This document shows, piece by piece, positions 38,729 to 47,243 of a DNA stretch of 64,000 nucleotides; within the stretch, counting starts at the first letter, position 1; each line of letters begins with the position of its first letter. This DNA comes from Vibrio aphrogenes (GTDB lineage: Bacteria > Pseudomonadota > Gammaproteobacteria > Enterobacterales > Vibrionaceae). The stretch lies in assembly GCF_002157735.2 (NCBI RefSeq), contig NZ_AP018689.1, positions 806,001 through 870,000 of the forward strand. Reading direction: 5' to 3'. The translations under genes were made by a program, and so were the position numbers. The notes beneath the pieces are model-generated. The model was given only the letters and a program-made list of their open reading frames with translations, was not told the origin of the DNA and did not search any database.

Positions 38729-40363
38729 ATGCCTATTCATCCAAGAGCTGGTACAAAAACTTTACCGGAAGATCTCATCAATATTCCTGCTTTAGTGAGT
38801 GATTATTTTTTCGTGCAACCGAGTGCTGACAATCCTGCACATAAAGTTCAATTTGGGACTTCGGGTCACCGTGGATGTTCAACCAAAGCGACCTTTAACC
38901 AAAACCACATTTTAGCGATCGCTCAAGCGGTGGTAGATGAGCGTGTGGCCAGTGGGCTAACGGGGCCAATGTTTGTCGGAAAAGATACGCATGCTTTATC
39001 TGAGCCTGCTTGTCGCTCAGTCATTGAAGTCTTGGTTGCAAATGGGATTAAGGTGATTGTTCAAGCTGACAATGGATTCACCCCGACCCCGGGTATTTCC
39101 CATGCGATATTAACCTATAACCTGGCTCATCAAGATAAAGCTGATGGAATTGTGATCACACCATCGCATAACCCGCCACAAGATGGTGGTATTAAATATA
39201 ACCCAAGCCATGGTGGTCCAGCAGAAGCGGAAATTACGCAACGTATTGAAGACAAAGCGAACCAATACATTCGCGCACAACTTGCCGGGGTGAAACGCGC
39301 CGATAATGCCTTAGAGCAAGTATTGGCTATGGATTTAGTTCAACCTTACGTGGATGACCTAGTCAATGTCATTGATATGGAGGCGATTCAAAAAGCCAAC
39401 ATTAAAATTGGCATCGATCCTTTAGGCGGGGCAGGCATTGAATACTGGCGTCGCATTGCTAAAACTTATCAACTTGATATGACCTTAGTGAATGAAACCG
39501 TCGATCCGTCTTTTCAGTTTATGACGCTTGATAAAGATGGGGTGATCCGTATGGATTGTTCATCCCCTTATGCGATGGCGAGTTTATTGGCGTTGAAAGA
39601 TGATTATGATTTGGCTTTCGGCAACGACCCTGACTATGACCGCCATGGGATTGTAACTCCACAAGGGTTAATGGATCCCAACCATTATCTCGCGGTGTGC
39701 ATTGATTACTTGTTCCGTCATCGCAGTGAGTGGAAGCCGGATGTTCAAGTGGGTAAAACGTTAGTTTCTAGCGCCATTATTGATCGTGTGGTAGCGGATC
39801 TAGGTCGCGAACTGTGCGAAGTACCGGTTGGTTTCAAATGGTTTGTTGACGGTTTGTATGACGGGCGCTTTGGTTTTGGTGGTGAAGAAAGTGCTGGGGC
39901 GTCTTTCTTGCGTAAAGATGGCACACCGTGGTCTACCGATAAAGATGGCATTATTTTATGTTTGTTAGCGGCTGAAATTACCGCTGTGACCGGTATGAAT
40001 CCGCAGCAATATTATAATAAGCTTGCGGCGAAACATGGTGCATCAGCTTATAACCGTATTCAAGCGGTAGCCAACACTGAGCAAAAAAATGTGCTCAAAA
40101 GTATGTCGGCTGAAATGGTGAGTGCCGATGAATTGGCGGGTGAGAAAATTACCGCGCGATTAACTCATGCTCAAGGTAATGGCGGGGCAATTGGTGGTTT
40201 AAAAGTGACTACTGACAACGGTTGGTTTGCCGCGCGCCCATCAGGAACGGAAGAGATTTACAAAATTTATTGTGAAAGCTTCAAAGGAGAAACCCACTTG
40301 AAGCAAATTGAAAAAGAAGCGCAAGAAATCGTCAATCAGGTGTTTGCAAACGCTGGCTTATAG
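38729..40363 (+). CDS. pgm: Phosphoglucomutase (alpha-D-glucose type)
   Basis: A 544-residue cytosolic enzyme interconverting glucose-1-P and glucose-6-P, needed for UDP-glucose and glycogen metabolism. The phosphoserine loop is [16 protein letters not shown]. The metal loop DPDYDRHG and the sugar-specificity [10 protein letters not shown] motif follow, with the phosphate-binding [12 protein letters not shown] near the end. I use ATG 38729 ([16 protein letters not shown]), the usual N-terminus; the frame extends 14 codons upstream through the terminator and that part is not coding. Confidence 0.97.
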   Translation: MPIHPRAGTKTLPEDLINIPALVSDYFFVQPSADNPAHKVQFGTSGHRGCSTKATFNQNHILAIAQAVVDERVASGLTGPMFVGKDTHALSEPACRSVIEVLVANGIKVIVQADNGFTPTPGISHAILTYNLAHQDKADGIVITPSHNPPQDGGIKYNPSHGGPAEAEITQRIEDKANQYIRAQLAGVKRADNALEQVLAMDLVQPYVDDLVNVIDMEAIQKANIKIGIDPLGGAGIEYWRRIAKTYQLDMTLVNETVDPSFQFMTLDKDGVIRMDCSSPYAMASLLALKDDYDLAFGNDPDYDRHGIVTPQGLMDPNHYLAVCIDYLFRHRSEWKPDVQVGKTLVSSAIIDRVVADLGRELCEVPVGFKWFVDGLYDGRFGFGGEESAGASFLRKDGTPWSTDKDGIILCLLAAEITAVTGMNPQQYYNKLAAKHGASAYNRIQAVANTEQKNVLKSMSAEMVSADELAGEKITARLTHAQGNGGAIGGLKVTTDNGWFAARPSGTEEIYKIYCESFKGETHLKQIEKEAQEIVNQVFANAGL

Positions 40364-40389
40364 GCTGTCGCGAAGACGATCTATGGTGC

Positions 40390-40419
40390 AAAAACGAGAG
40401 CCTCAGTGCTCTCGTTTTT
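40390..40419. terminator. Convergent terminator between pgm and the DUF1853 gene
   Basis: AAAAACGAGAGC (40390-40401) and GCTCTCGTTTTT (40408-40419) form a 12-bp stem around CTCAGT, with A and T runs serving both directions. Confidence 0.92.
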
Positions 40420-40432
40420 ATTTTCATGTGGA

Positions 40433-41227
40433 TCATTTTACCGCGTGGTTTGGCCAGATATTGGGCAGGATAAACCAGAAACGTCCATCTTGGGCTTGGC
40501 AATGCACAAACTCATCTCCAAGTGTCTGCAACGGTGAGGAATCAGGCTCTTTACCAGTTAGCCATTGTCCTTTTTTAAGGACATATAGCGGTTGATTAAT
40601 CTTTTCTAACTCACTGAAAAAGCACCAATAACCATTGATTTGTGAAGAATTGATAGTGAAATCAAGACAATTGGTTGGGGTTAGCTCATCGCGAAACGGA
40701 TTGATATAGAGACGACCTTGCATCAGTAATTTAGGGTCAATTTGCTCAAGTTCAGGATATTTTTGTTTAAAGCAGGGGTGTTGTGACATCGCCAGTTGGT
40801 GTTTGAGCATGTGCGCGAGTTTACGATCCAGCCGATCACGGCTATTGGGGCCATACCATAATCCGTCAAAAAGAAGGTAAAACTTGACGGCCACTTCCCA
40901 ATGTTCACTTCGCTTTGTGGCATTATTATGCACCACAAAATCTAACGCACCAATGGTTCTTCCTTGATGATTTAACTGGATTTCTTCAGCTAAAATCTCA
41001 TAATTAGGATGACCAGCAAACAGTTGGTGACATAAATGTTGATACCAAAATCCAAGTCTGGAGTTTCCTGAATAAGCGATGGGCTGAGGGGGGATCTCGA
41101 CTGAGAAGGGGTTGTCGGCGAGTCTGTGATTATCGGGCATCAACAGTGGTGGCGTGTCCGCCATCCAGTGACTGATTTTGTGAAATAATTCGTCTTGTTG
41201 TTGCGGCGAAATTTGATATTTCATCAT
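40433..41227 (-). CDS. DUF1853 family protein
   Basis: A 264-residue cytosolic protein of unknown function. It matches DUF1853 by the SRLGFWYQHLC and NHQGRTIGALDFVV segments and HWEVAVKFYL. The strand pattern with conserved acidic residues and E...K resembles the PD-(D/E)XK nuclease-like fold, but spacing is not canonical and activity is not established. A second in-frame ATG immediately follows the first (41224). It is convergent with pgm and divergent from the Nif3-family gene. Confidence 0.82.
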   Translation of the reverse strand: MMKYQISPQQQDELFHKISHWMADTPPLLMPDNHRLADNPFSVEIPPQPIAYSGNSRLGFWYQHLCHQLFAGHPNYEILAEEIQLNHQGRTIGALDFVVHNNATKRSEHWEVAVKFYLLFDGLWYGPNSRDRLDRKLAHMLKHQLAMSQHPCFKQKYPELEQIDPKLLMQGRLYINPFRDELTPTNCLDFTINSSQINGYWCFFSELEKINQPLYVLKKGQWLTGKEPDSSPLQTLGDEFVHCQAQDGRFWFILPNIWPNHAVK

Positions 41228-41323
41228 GAATAATGCGTATTCCTTGCGTTAAAGGTTGAAACCTTGCCGTCATCCGTTGATCATTGTTAAATCACCATCT
41301 GAGATTAATCAAAAGGGCTGTTA

Positions 41324-42082
41324 ATGAATAACCTGAAATTAGAGATATTGCTCAATCAAACTTTATCACCTCAACTGGTAAAAGACTATTGCCCAAATGG
41401 TTTACAAGTGGAAGGGACGTCAGAGGTCAATAAGATCATCACTGGGGTGACGGCCTCACAAGCATTGATTGATGCTGCAATTGAAGCCAAGGCGGATGCG
41501 ATTTTAGTGCACCATGGGTATTTCTGGAAAGGAGAAGCCGAACCTTTAGTTGGTATGAAAGGTAAACGCATTCGCCACTTGATCCAAAATAATATCAATT
41601 TGTATGCGTACCATTTACCACTGGATATTCATCCTGAACTTGGAAATAACGCCCAATTGGCTCAATTATTGGAGATTGATACTCAAGGTGGACTAGAAGG
41701 GCATCCGCAATCTGTGGCGATGTTTGGTGAGTTTAAAACCTCTTTGTCGGGTAAACAACTGGCGGCGCGCATTGAAAAAGTGTTACAACGCAAACCCTTG
41801 CACATCGCCCCGCAAGAGCTAAATAAGCCGATTAAAACTATTGGTTGGTGTACGGGCGGCGGTCAAGATTATATTGAGTTGGCGGCAAAATCTGGCTTAG
41901 ATGCCTTTATTTCTGGTGAAATTTCTGAGCGCACCACATATATTGCTCGTGAATTAGGCATTCATTATTTCTCTGCTGGCCACCATGCTACTGAGCGTTA
42001 TGGCGTTAAAGCACTAGGAGAATGGTTAGCTCAAGCACATGGTTTTGAGGTTGAGTTTATCGATATCGACAACCCGGTCTAG
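41324..42082 (+). CDS. Nif3/YbgI family dinuclear-metal protein
   Basis: A 252-residue cytosolic protein of the Nif3 (YbgI) family, previously annotated as GTP cyclohydrolase I type 2-like. Metal-binding histidines lie in ILVHHGYFWKGE and, near the C-terminus, in SAGHHATERYG. YCPNGLQVEG is the N-terminal family signature. Its biochemical role is not settled. It ends 14 bases before the (CGAGAAA)9 repeat and shares a terminator with gltA. Confidence 0.92.
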   Translation: MNNLKLEILLNQTLSPQLVKDYCPNGLQVEGTSEVNKIITGVTASQALIDAAIEAKADAILVHHGYFWKGEAEPLVGMKGKRIRHLIQNNINLYAYHLPLDIHPELGNNAQLAQLLEIDTQGGLEGHPQSVAMFGEFKTSLSGKQLAARIEKVLQRKPLHIAPQELNKPIKTIGWCTGGGQDYIELAAKSGLDAFISGEISERTTYIARELGIHYFSAGHHATERYGVKALGEWLAQAHGFEVEFIDIDNPV

Positions 42083-42096
42083 CGTAGCATCGTCCT

Positions 42097-42159
42097 CGAG
42101 AAACGAGAAACGAGAAACGAGAAACGAGAAACGAGAAACGAGAAACGAGAAACGAGAAA
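42097..42159. repeat. Tandem heptamer repeat (CGAGAAA)9
   Basis: Nine exact copies of a 7-base unit run from 42097 to 42159 in the spacer between the convergent Nif3-family gene and gltA. The last copy runs directly into the arm of the terminator hairpin (AAAGCGAGCC), whose sequence resembles the repeat unit. The array therefore probably expanded from the hairpin arm by strand slippage. It is not a CRISPR: there are no spacers. Confidence 0.97.
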
Positions 42160-42182
42160 GCGAGCCATTGTCGGCTCGCTTT
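42157..42182. terminator. Convergent terminator next to the heptamer array
   Basis: AAAGCGAGCC (42157-42166) and GGCTCGCTTT (42173-42182) form a perfect 10-bp stem around ATTGTC, 25 bases beyond the gltA stop. In the gltA direction the tail is TTTCTCG repeats rather than a pure T run. Confidence 0.82.
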
Positions 42183-42206
42183 GTTGTCTTGGTCTAGCTG
42201 AGACTA

Positions 42207-43496
42207 TTATTCACGTTCTTGAAGTGGTGTGAAATCACGCTCAAGTTTACCGGTATAAAGCTGACGAGGACGACCGATGCGGTTGTTTGGATCGTCGTGC
42301 ATTTCATTCCAATGTGCGATCCAGCCAATAGTACGAGAAATCGCAAAGATAACCGTAAACATAGATACTGGAATGCCAATGGCTTTTAAGATAATGCCAG
42401 AATAGAAGTCAACGTTTGGATACAATTTCTTCTCGACAAAGTAAGGGTCAGACAGCGCAATGCGTTCTAATTCCATGGCGACATCGAGCAGAGGATCTTT
42501 GATGTTGAGTTCCGACAGCACTTCATGACAAGACTCTCGCATCACTTTGGCTCGAGGATCGAAGTTTTTGTAAACACGGTGACCAAAGCCCATTAAACGG
42601 AATGGGTCATCTTTGTCTTTCGCTTTTTCAATGTATTCTGGAATATTTTCAACGCTGCCAATTTCTTCTAGCATTTTCAAGCAAGCTTCATTCGCTCCAC
42701 CATGAGCAGGTCCCCATAAAGAAGCAATACCTGCAGCAATACAAGCGAATGGGTTAGCACCTGAAGAGCCCGCGAGACGAACCGTTGAGGTTGATGCGTT
42801 TTGTTCGTGGTCTGCATGTAAGGTAAAAATCTTATCCATGGCACGAGAAACCACAGGGTTGACCATATACTCTTCACAAGGATTAGCGAACATCATGTGA
42901 AGGAAGTTTCCGGCATAATCCAATTCATTGCGTGGGTAGATAAATGGTTGGCCGATAGAGTATTTGTAACACATCGCAGCTAAGGTCGGCATTTTTGACA
43001 ATAAACGGAATGCGGTAATTTCACGGTGAGTCGCGTTGTTAATATCAAGTGCATCATGATAAAACGCAGATAATGCACCTACTACACCACACATCACAGC
43101 CATTGGGTGCGCATCACGACGGAAGCCGTGGAAGAAACTTGCAATTTGCTCATGCACCATCGTGTGGTCAGAGACGATTTTTTTGAATTTTTCGTATTCG
43201 GAGCGAGAAGGCGCTTCGCCATAAAGTAGGATATAGCAAACTTCTAAATAGTCTGCGTTATTGGCAAGTTGATCAATTGGGAAACCGCGGTGTAGTAAGA
43301 TTCCTTTACCACCATCGATATATGTGATTTGGGATTCGCAAGACGCTGTAGCAAGAAAACCTGGGTCAAATGTAAAGTAACCACTTGCACCTAATTTACG
43401 CACATCTAGTACATCAGGACCGTCTGTACCACTCAATATTGGGAGCTCAATAGGTGCTTTTCCCTCGATATGAAGGGTCGCTTTCTTATCCGCCAT
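42207..43496 (-). CDS. gltA: Type II citrate synthase
   Basis: A 429-residue enzyme condensing acetyl-CoA and oxaloacetate, entry to the TCA cycle. Catalytic motifs are [24 protein letters not shown] and [15 protein letters not shown], with the aspartate in YPNVDFYSG. Length fits the NADH-sensitive hexameric enzymes of Gram-negatives. AAGGAGA precedes the ATG. It diverges from sdhCDAB across a 388-base control region. Confidence 0.98.
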   Translation of the reverse strand: MADKKATLHIEGKAPIELPILSGTDGPDVLDVRKLGASGYFTFDPGFLATASCESQITYIDGGKGILLHRGFPIDQLANNADYLEVCYILLYGEAPSRSEYEKFKKIVSDHTMVHEQIASFFHGFRRDAHPMAVMCGVVGALSAFYHDALDINNATHREITAFRLLSKMPTLAAMCYKYSIGQPFIYPRNELDYAGNFLHMMFANPCEEYMVNPVVSRAMDKIFTLHADHEQNASTSTVRLAGSSGANPFACIAAGIASLWGPAHGGANEACLKMLEEIGSVENIPEYIEKAKDKDDPFRLMGFGHRVYKNFDPRAKVMRESCHEVLSELNIKDPLLDVAMELERIALSDPYFVEKKLYPNVDFYSGIILKAIGIPVSMFTVIFAISRTIGWIAHWNEMHDDPNNRIGRPRQLYTGKLERDFTPLQERE

Positions 43497-43765
43497 GACA
43501 TTCTCCTTTGTAAATTATTAATCCGTCCAGGATATTTTGTGTGTGGTTTTTGTACTCAGGTTAGCGGCTAAAGTCAATTATTCTAATCGGTTCTGTGGGA
43601 TGCTTTGAATTTTTTACGTGGAAAAAGTTAAAAATATGTTCTATGTAGCATATTTTGTTACATGAATTGAATTTATATGTTGGCAGTCGTATAGTGCTTA
43701 TGAAAATTTTGGTTAACGCCTTATTTTATCAGGGGTTTAAGAAGCAGCTCTGGATGAAAATGACG

Positions 43766-43831
43766 TTTAATTAACAAAAAATTCATAGATAAACTGGGTG
43801 TTATGGACTGAAGTTGTTAATTAAATCGTTA
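43766..43831. promoter_or_regulatory. ArcA-like sites between gltA and sdhC
   Basis: Two copies of GTTAATTAAA, matching the ArcA box, lie in opposite orientation: 43766-43775 (minus) and 43816-43825 (plus). The second is followed by another GTTA at 43828-43831, giving the direct-repeat spacing ArcA prefers. ArcA represses sdh, suc and gltA without oxygen in related bacteria. The rest of the 388-base spacer (43497-43765) is AT-rich and must hold the gltA promoter. Confidence 0.6.
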
Positions 43832-43884
43832 CAGGGTGTTTATCAATTTATGTCAATAACTATAAATGCTCTTAATAGAGCTGA

Positions 43885-44277
43885 GTGAGCACACCCGTGA
43901 AAGAAAAAAAGTCCAGACCAGTTAATTTAGATTTACAAACGATACATTTCCCGATTTCCGCAATCGCATCCATTGTGCACCGTATCTCTGGTGTCATTAT
44001 GTTTGTTTCTGTTGGTATCTTATTATGGCTCCTTGCCACTTCACTATCATCTCCAGTCGGTTTTTCACAAGTGAGCAACGTGATTGAAAGCTTTGCCGTA
44101 AAATTTATTTTATGGGGCATTTTGACCGCATTGGCTTATCACATTTGTGGTGGTATCCGTCATTTATTCATGGATATGAAATATTTTGAAGAGAAAGAAA
44201 GCGGCGCGCTGAGTGCGAAAGCGGTTTTCGTGGTTACAGCTATATTATCGGTATTAGCAGGAGTTCTTGTATGGTAA
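43885..44277 (+). CDS. sdhC: Succinate dehydrogenase cytochrome b556 subunit
   Basis: A 130-residue membrane anchor of complex II with three hydrophobic helices (about 30-55, 70-95, 108-130). RPVNLDLQTIHFPISAIASI and the SIVHRISG motif bind quinone, and AYHICGGIRHLFMD carries the heme histidine. The start is GTG 43885; ribosome-site support is weak and GTG 43897 is an alternative. It overlaps sdhD by seven bases, starting the sdhCDAB-sucABCD run. Confidence 0.94.
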   Translation: MSTPVKEKKSRPVNLDLQTIHFPISAIASIVHRISGVIMFVSVGILLWLLATSLSSPVGFSQVSNVIESFAVKFILWGILTALAYHICGGIRHLFMDMKYFEEKESGALSAKAVFVVTAILSVLAGVLVW

Positions 44278-44618
44278 AGCACATTTCTTCATTCGGACGT
44301 AATGGAGTTCATGATTACCTCCTCATTCGTGCAACAGGCATTATTATGGCCCTATATACCGTGTATATGGTGGGCTATCTAGCTTGTGGACCAGATATCA
44401 ACTATCTGTCTTGGCAATCGTTTTTTAGTGGTACTTTCACCAAAGTGTTCACTATGGTTGCCTTAGTCAGCGTGCTTATTCATGCATGGATTGGTATGTG
44501 GCAAGTGTTGACCGATTATATTAAACCAACCGCAATTCGTCTTGTTTTACAACTGCTTATTATCGTGACACTGATTGCGTATTTCTTCTCTGGTCTATTT
44601 ATTCTGTGGGGTGTGTAA
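44271..44618 (+). CDS. sdhD: Succinate dehydrogenase hydrophobic membrane anchor subunit
   Basis: A 115-residue subunit of complex II with three membrane helices. It contains GRNGVHDYLLIRATGI at the start and the heme/quinone segment HAWIGMWQVLTDYIKP. It overlaps sdhC at its start and abuts the sdhA GTG, indicating translational coupling. Confidence 0.95.
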   Translation: MVKHISSFGRNGVHDYLLIRATGIIMALYTVYMVGYLACGPDINYLSWQSFFSGTFTKVFTMVALVSVLIHAWIGMWQVLTDYIKPTAIRLVLQLLIIVTLIAYFFSGLFILWGV

Positions 44619-46385
44619 GTGAGTATTCCCGTTCGTGAATTCGATGCCGTTGTTATCGGCGCAGGTGGCGCAGGTATGCGCGCTGCATTACAAATTTCTG
44701 AGCAAGGTCTATCTTGTGCGTTGCTATCAAAAGTATTTCCAACTCGTTCACACACTGTTTCAGCGCAAGGTGGGATAACCGTTGCATTAGGTAACTCTCA
44801 TAAAGACGACTGGCAGTGGCACATGTATGACACGGTGAAAGGCTCTGATTATATTGGTGACCAAAATGCGATCGAATACATGTGTAAAAATGGTCCAGAG
44901 TCGGTGATTGAGTTAGAGAAAATGGGCTTACCGTTTTCTCGTTTTGACGATGGCTCCATTTACCAGCGCCCATTTGGAGGTCAATCTAAAGATTTTGGTG
45001 GGGAGCAAGCGGCGCGTACAGCGGCCGCAGCAGACCGAACTGGCCATGCATTACTGCATACGCTTTATCAACAAAATATCAAACATAAAACCACCATTTT
45101 CTCTGAGTGGTATGCACTTGATCTTGTGAAAAACCAAGACGGTGCGATTTTAGGGACAACCGCACTTTGCATGGAAACGGGCGAGATTTGCTATTTCAAA
45201 GCCAAAGCGACGGTACTCGCAACGGGTGGGGCGGGTCGTATTTATCAATCGACCACCAATGCGCACATTAATACCGGTGATGGTGTTGGGATGGCGCTGC
45301 GTGCTGGCGTGCCAATGCAAGATATTGAAATGTGGCAATTCCACCCAACGGGTATTGCTGGTGCTGGTGTCTTAGTTACTGAAGGTTGTCGCGGTGAAGG
45401 GGGTTATCTTCTCAATAAAGATGGCGAACGTTTCATGGAACGCTATGCACCAAATGCCAAAGACTTGGCTGGCCGTGATGTGGTGGCTCGTTCAATGATG
45501 ATTGAAATCCGTGAAGGTCGTGGTTGTGACGGCCCTTGGGGACCGCATATCAAACTGAAACTAGACCATTTAGGCAAAGATGTCTTGGATGCACGTTTAC
45601 CGGGTATTCTTGAATTATCACGTACCTTTGCGCACGTTGATCCAGTCAAAGAGCCGATTCCAGTTATTCCAACTTGTCACTATATGATGGGCGGAGTGCC
45701 AACTCAGGTTTCAGGTCAAGCAATTAAGCAAAATGCGGATGGTACAGATTCAGAAGTTCAAGGCTTATTTGCGTGTGGTGAGATCGCTTCGGTATCAGTA
45801 CATGGGGCTAACCGTCTAGGCGGGAACTCTTTACTTGATTTGGTGGTCTTTGGTCGTGCTACAGGTTTACATCTAGGGGAAACTCTTGCAGCGCAAGCGG
45901 AAGCTCGTGAAGCGACAGACTCTGATATTGAAGCCTCATTGGCTCGTTTCAATCGCTGGGAAAACAGCACTGGTGGCGAAGATCCAGTACAAATTCGTAA
46001 AGACTTACAAAGCTGTATGCAACGTAGCTTCTCGGTATTCCGTGAAGGGGAAGCGATGGCGGAAGGTTTGGAAGAATTGAAAGTTATTCGTGAGCGTTTG
46101 AAAAATGCCCATCTATCGGACAAATCGACAGAATTTAATACTCAGCGAGTTGAGTGTTTAGAGTTGGATAACTTGATGGAAACCGCTTTTGCAACCGCAG
46201 TGGCAGCGAACTACCGTACGGAAAGCCGTGGTGCACATGCTCGTTTTGATTACCCAGATCGTGATGATGCTAACTGGCTATGCCACTCTATTTATAATCC
46301 AGAGACAGAACAAATGTCGAAACGTGATGTGAATATGCAGCCGGTATTACGTGAAGCATTTCCACCAAAAGTACGTACTTATTAA
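44619..46385 (+). CDS. sdhA: Succinate dehydrogenase flavoprotein subunit
   Basis: A 588-residue FAD subunit that oxidises succinate to fumarate on the cytoplasmic face of the membrane. [14 protein letters not shown] is the dinucleotide fold. The histidine in [11 protein letters not shown] carries covalent [14 protein letters not shown], the catalytic arginine region and [14 protein letters not shown] follow. The start is GTG 44619, immediately after the sdhD stop. Confidence 0.98.
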   Translation: MSIPVREFDAVVIGAGGAGMRAALQISEQGLSCALLSKVFPTRSHTVSAQGGITVALGNSHKDDWQWHMYDTVKGSDYIGDQNAIEYMCKNGPESVIELEKMGLPFSRFDDGSIYQRPFGGQSKDFGGEQAARTAAAADRTGHALLHTLYQQNIKHKTTIFSEWYALDLVKNQDGAILGTTALCMETGEICYFKAKATVLATGGAGRIYQSTTNAHINTGDGVGMALRAGVPMQDIEMWQFHPTGIAGAGVLVTEGCRGEGGYLLNKDGERFMERYAPNAKDLAGRDVVARSMMIEIREGRGCDGPWGPHIKLKLDHLGKDVLDARLPGILELSRTFAHVDPVKEPIPVIPTCHYMMGGVPTQVSGQAIKQNADGTDSEVQGLFACGEIASVSVHGANRLGGNSLLDLVVFGRATGLHLGETLAAQAEAREATDSDIEASLARFNRWENSTGGEDPVQIRKDLQSCMQRSFSVFREGEAMAEGLEELKVIRERLKNAHLSDKSTEFNTQRVECLELDNLMETAFATAVAANYRTESRGAHARFDYPDRDDANWLCHSIYNPETEQMSKRDVNMQPVLREAFPPKVRTY

Positions 46386-46399
46386 GGGAGGGTTGAACA

Positions 46400-47113
46400 A
46401 TGAAAGTGAATTTTTCTTTATATCGCTACAACCCAGATGTCGACAAAAAACCTTATATGAAAGATTACGTAATGGAGGTTGAAGAAGGCTCTGACATGAT
46501 GGTGTTGGATGCTTTAATTTTGCTAAAAGAACAAGATCCCACCATTTCATTCCGTCGTTCTTGTCGTGAAGGTGTTTGCGGCTCAGATGGATTAAATATG
46601 AATGGTAAGAATGGCTTAGCTTGCATTACACCATTGTCAGCACTGAGTGGTAAAGGTAAAGTAGTGATTCGTCCATTGCCGGGTTTACCGGTTATTCGTG
46701 ACTTGATTGTCGATATGGCTCAATTTTACGATAACTATGCCAAAGTAAAACCGTATTTGATTAATGACGGTGAATTACCACCATCACGTGAGCATCTACA
46801 GTCGCCGGAAGATCGTGCGCATTTAGATGGTTTGTACGATTGTATTATGTGTGCATGTTGTACGACATCGTGCCCATCGTTTTGGTGGAACCCAGATAAA
46901 TTTATTGGCCCAGCTGGCTTATTGGCCGCTTATCGTTGGTTAATTGATAGCCGCGATACTGCGACAGACGAACGCTTATCAAATCTTGATGATGCATTTA
47001 GCGTTTTCCGTTGCCATGAGATTATGAACTGTGTCAATGTTTGCCCTAAGGGGTTAAACCCGACAAAAGCCATTGGTCATATCAAATCGATGTTGATCAA
47101 TCGCTCAGTATAA
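46400..47113 (+). CDS. sdhB: Succinate dehydrogenase iron-sulfur subunit
   Basis: A 237-residue subunit carrying three iron-sulfur clusters. CREGVCGSDGLNM with the following cysteine holds the 2Fe-2S cluster. CIMCACC and CVNVCPKGLNP hold the 4Fe-4S and 3Fe-4S clusters that pass electrons to quinone. It lies 14 bases after sdhA. A 130-base gap with two hairpins separates it from sucA. Confidence 0.98.
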   Translation: MKVNFSLYRYNPDVDKKPYMKDYVMEVEEGSDMMVLDALILLKEQDPTISFRRSCREGVCGSDGLNMNGKNGLACITPLSALSGKGKVVIRPLPGLPVIRDLIVDMAQFYDNYAKVKPYLINDGELPPSREHLQSPEDRAHLDGLYDCIMCACCTTSCPSFWWNPDKFIGPAGLLAAYRWLIDSRDTATDERLSNLDDAFSVFRCHEIMNCVNVCPKGLNPTKAIGHIKSMLINRSV

Positions 47114-47115
47114 AA

Positions 47116-47161
47116 ATTGCTCACAGAGCAAGGGCAGTCGGCCTGGTGGTTAGGTCGACTG
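47116..47161 (+). promoter_or_regulatory. Two hairpins in the sdhB-sucA spacer
   Basis: TTGCTC-ACA-GAGCAA (47116-47130) is followed at once by GCAGTCG (47133-47139) pairing with CGACTGC (47155-47161). Neither is followed by a T run, so they look like mRNA processing or stability elements inside the operon, separating sdh from suc expression. Confidence 0.5.
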
Positions 47162-47243
47162 CTAATCAGGTATTTACTTACTCTGAATTAAGGTAAGTAA
47201 ATCTCGAAGCATAATTTGAAACCAAAAAAGGTTAAGGGAAAAT

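Noticed and set aside
42097..42159. CRISPR-like appearance of a repeated array
   Set aside because: The repeats are only 7 bases and directly contiguous with no spacers; no cas genes are nearby. It is a microsatellite.
45758..46123. 121-codon minus-strand frame within sdhA
   Set aside because: Antisense to conserved SdhA sequence, with no start signal or recognisable protein.
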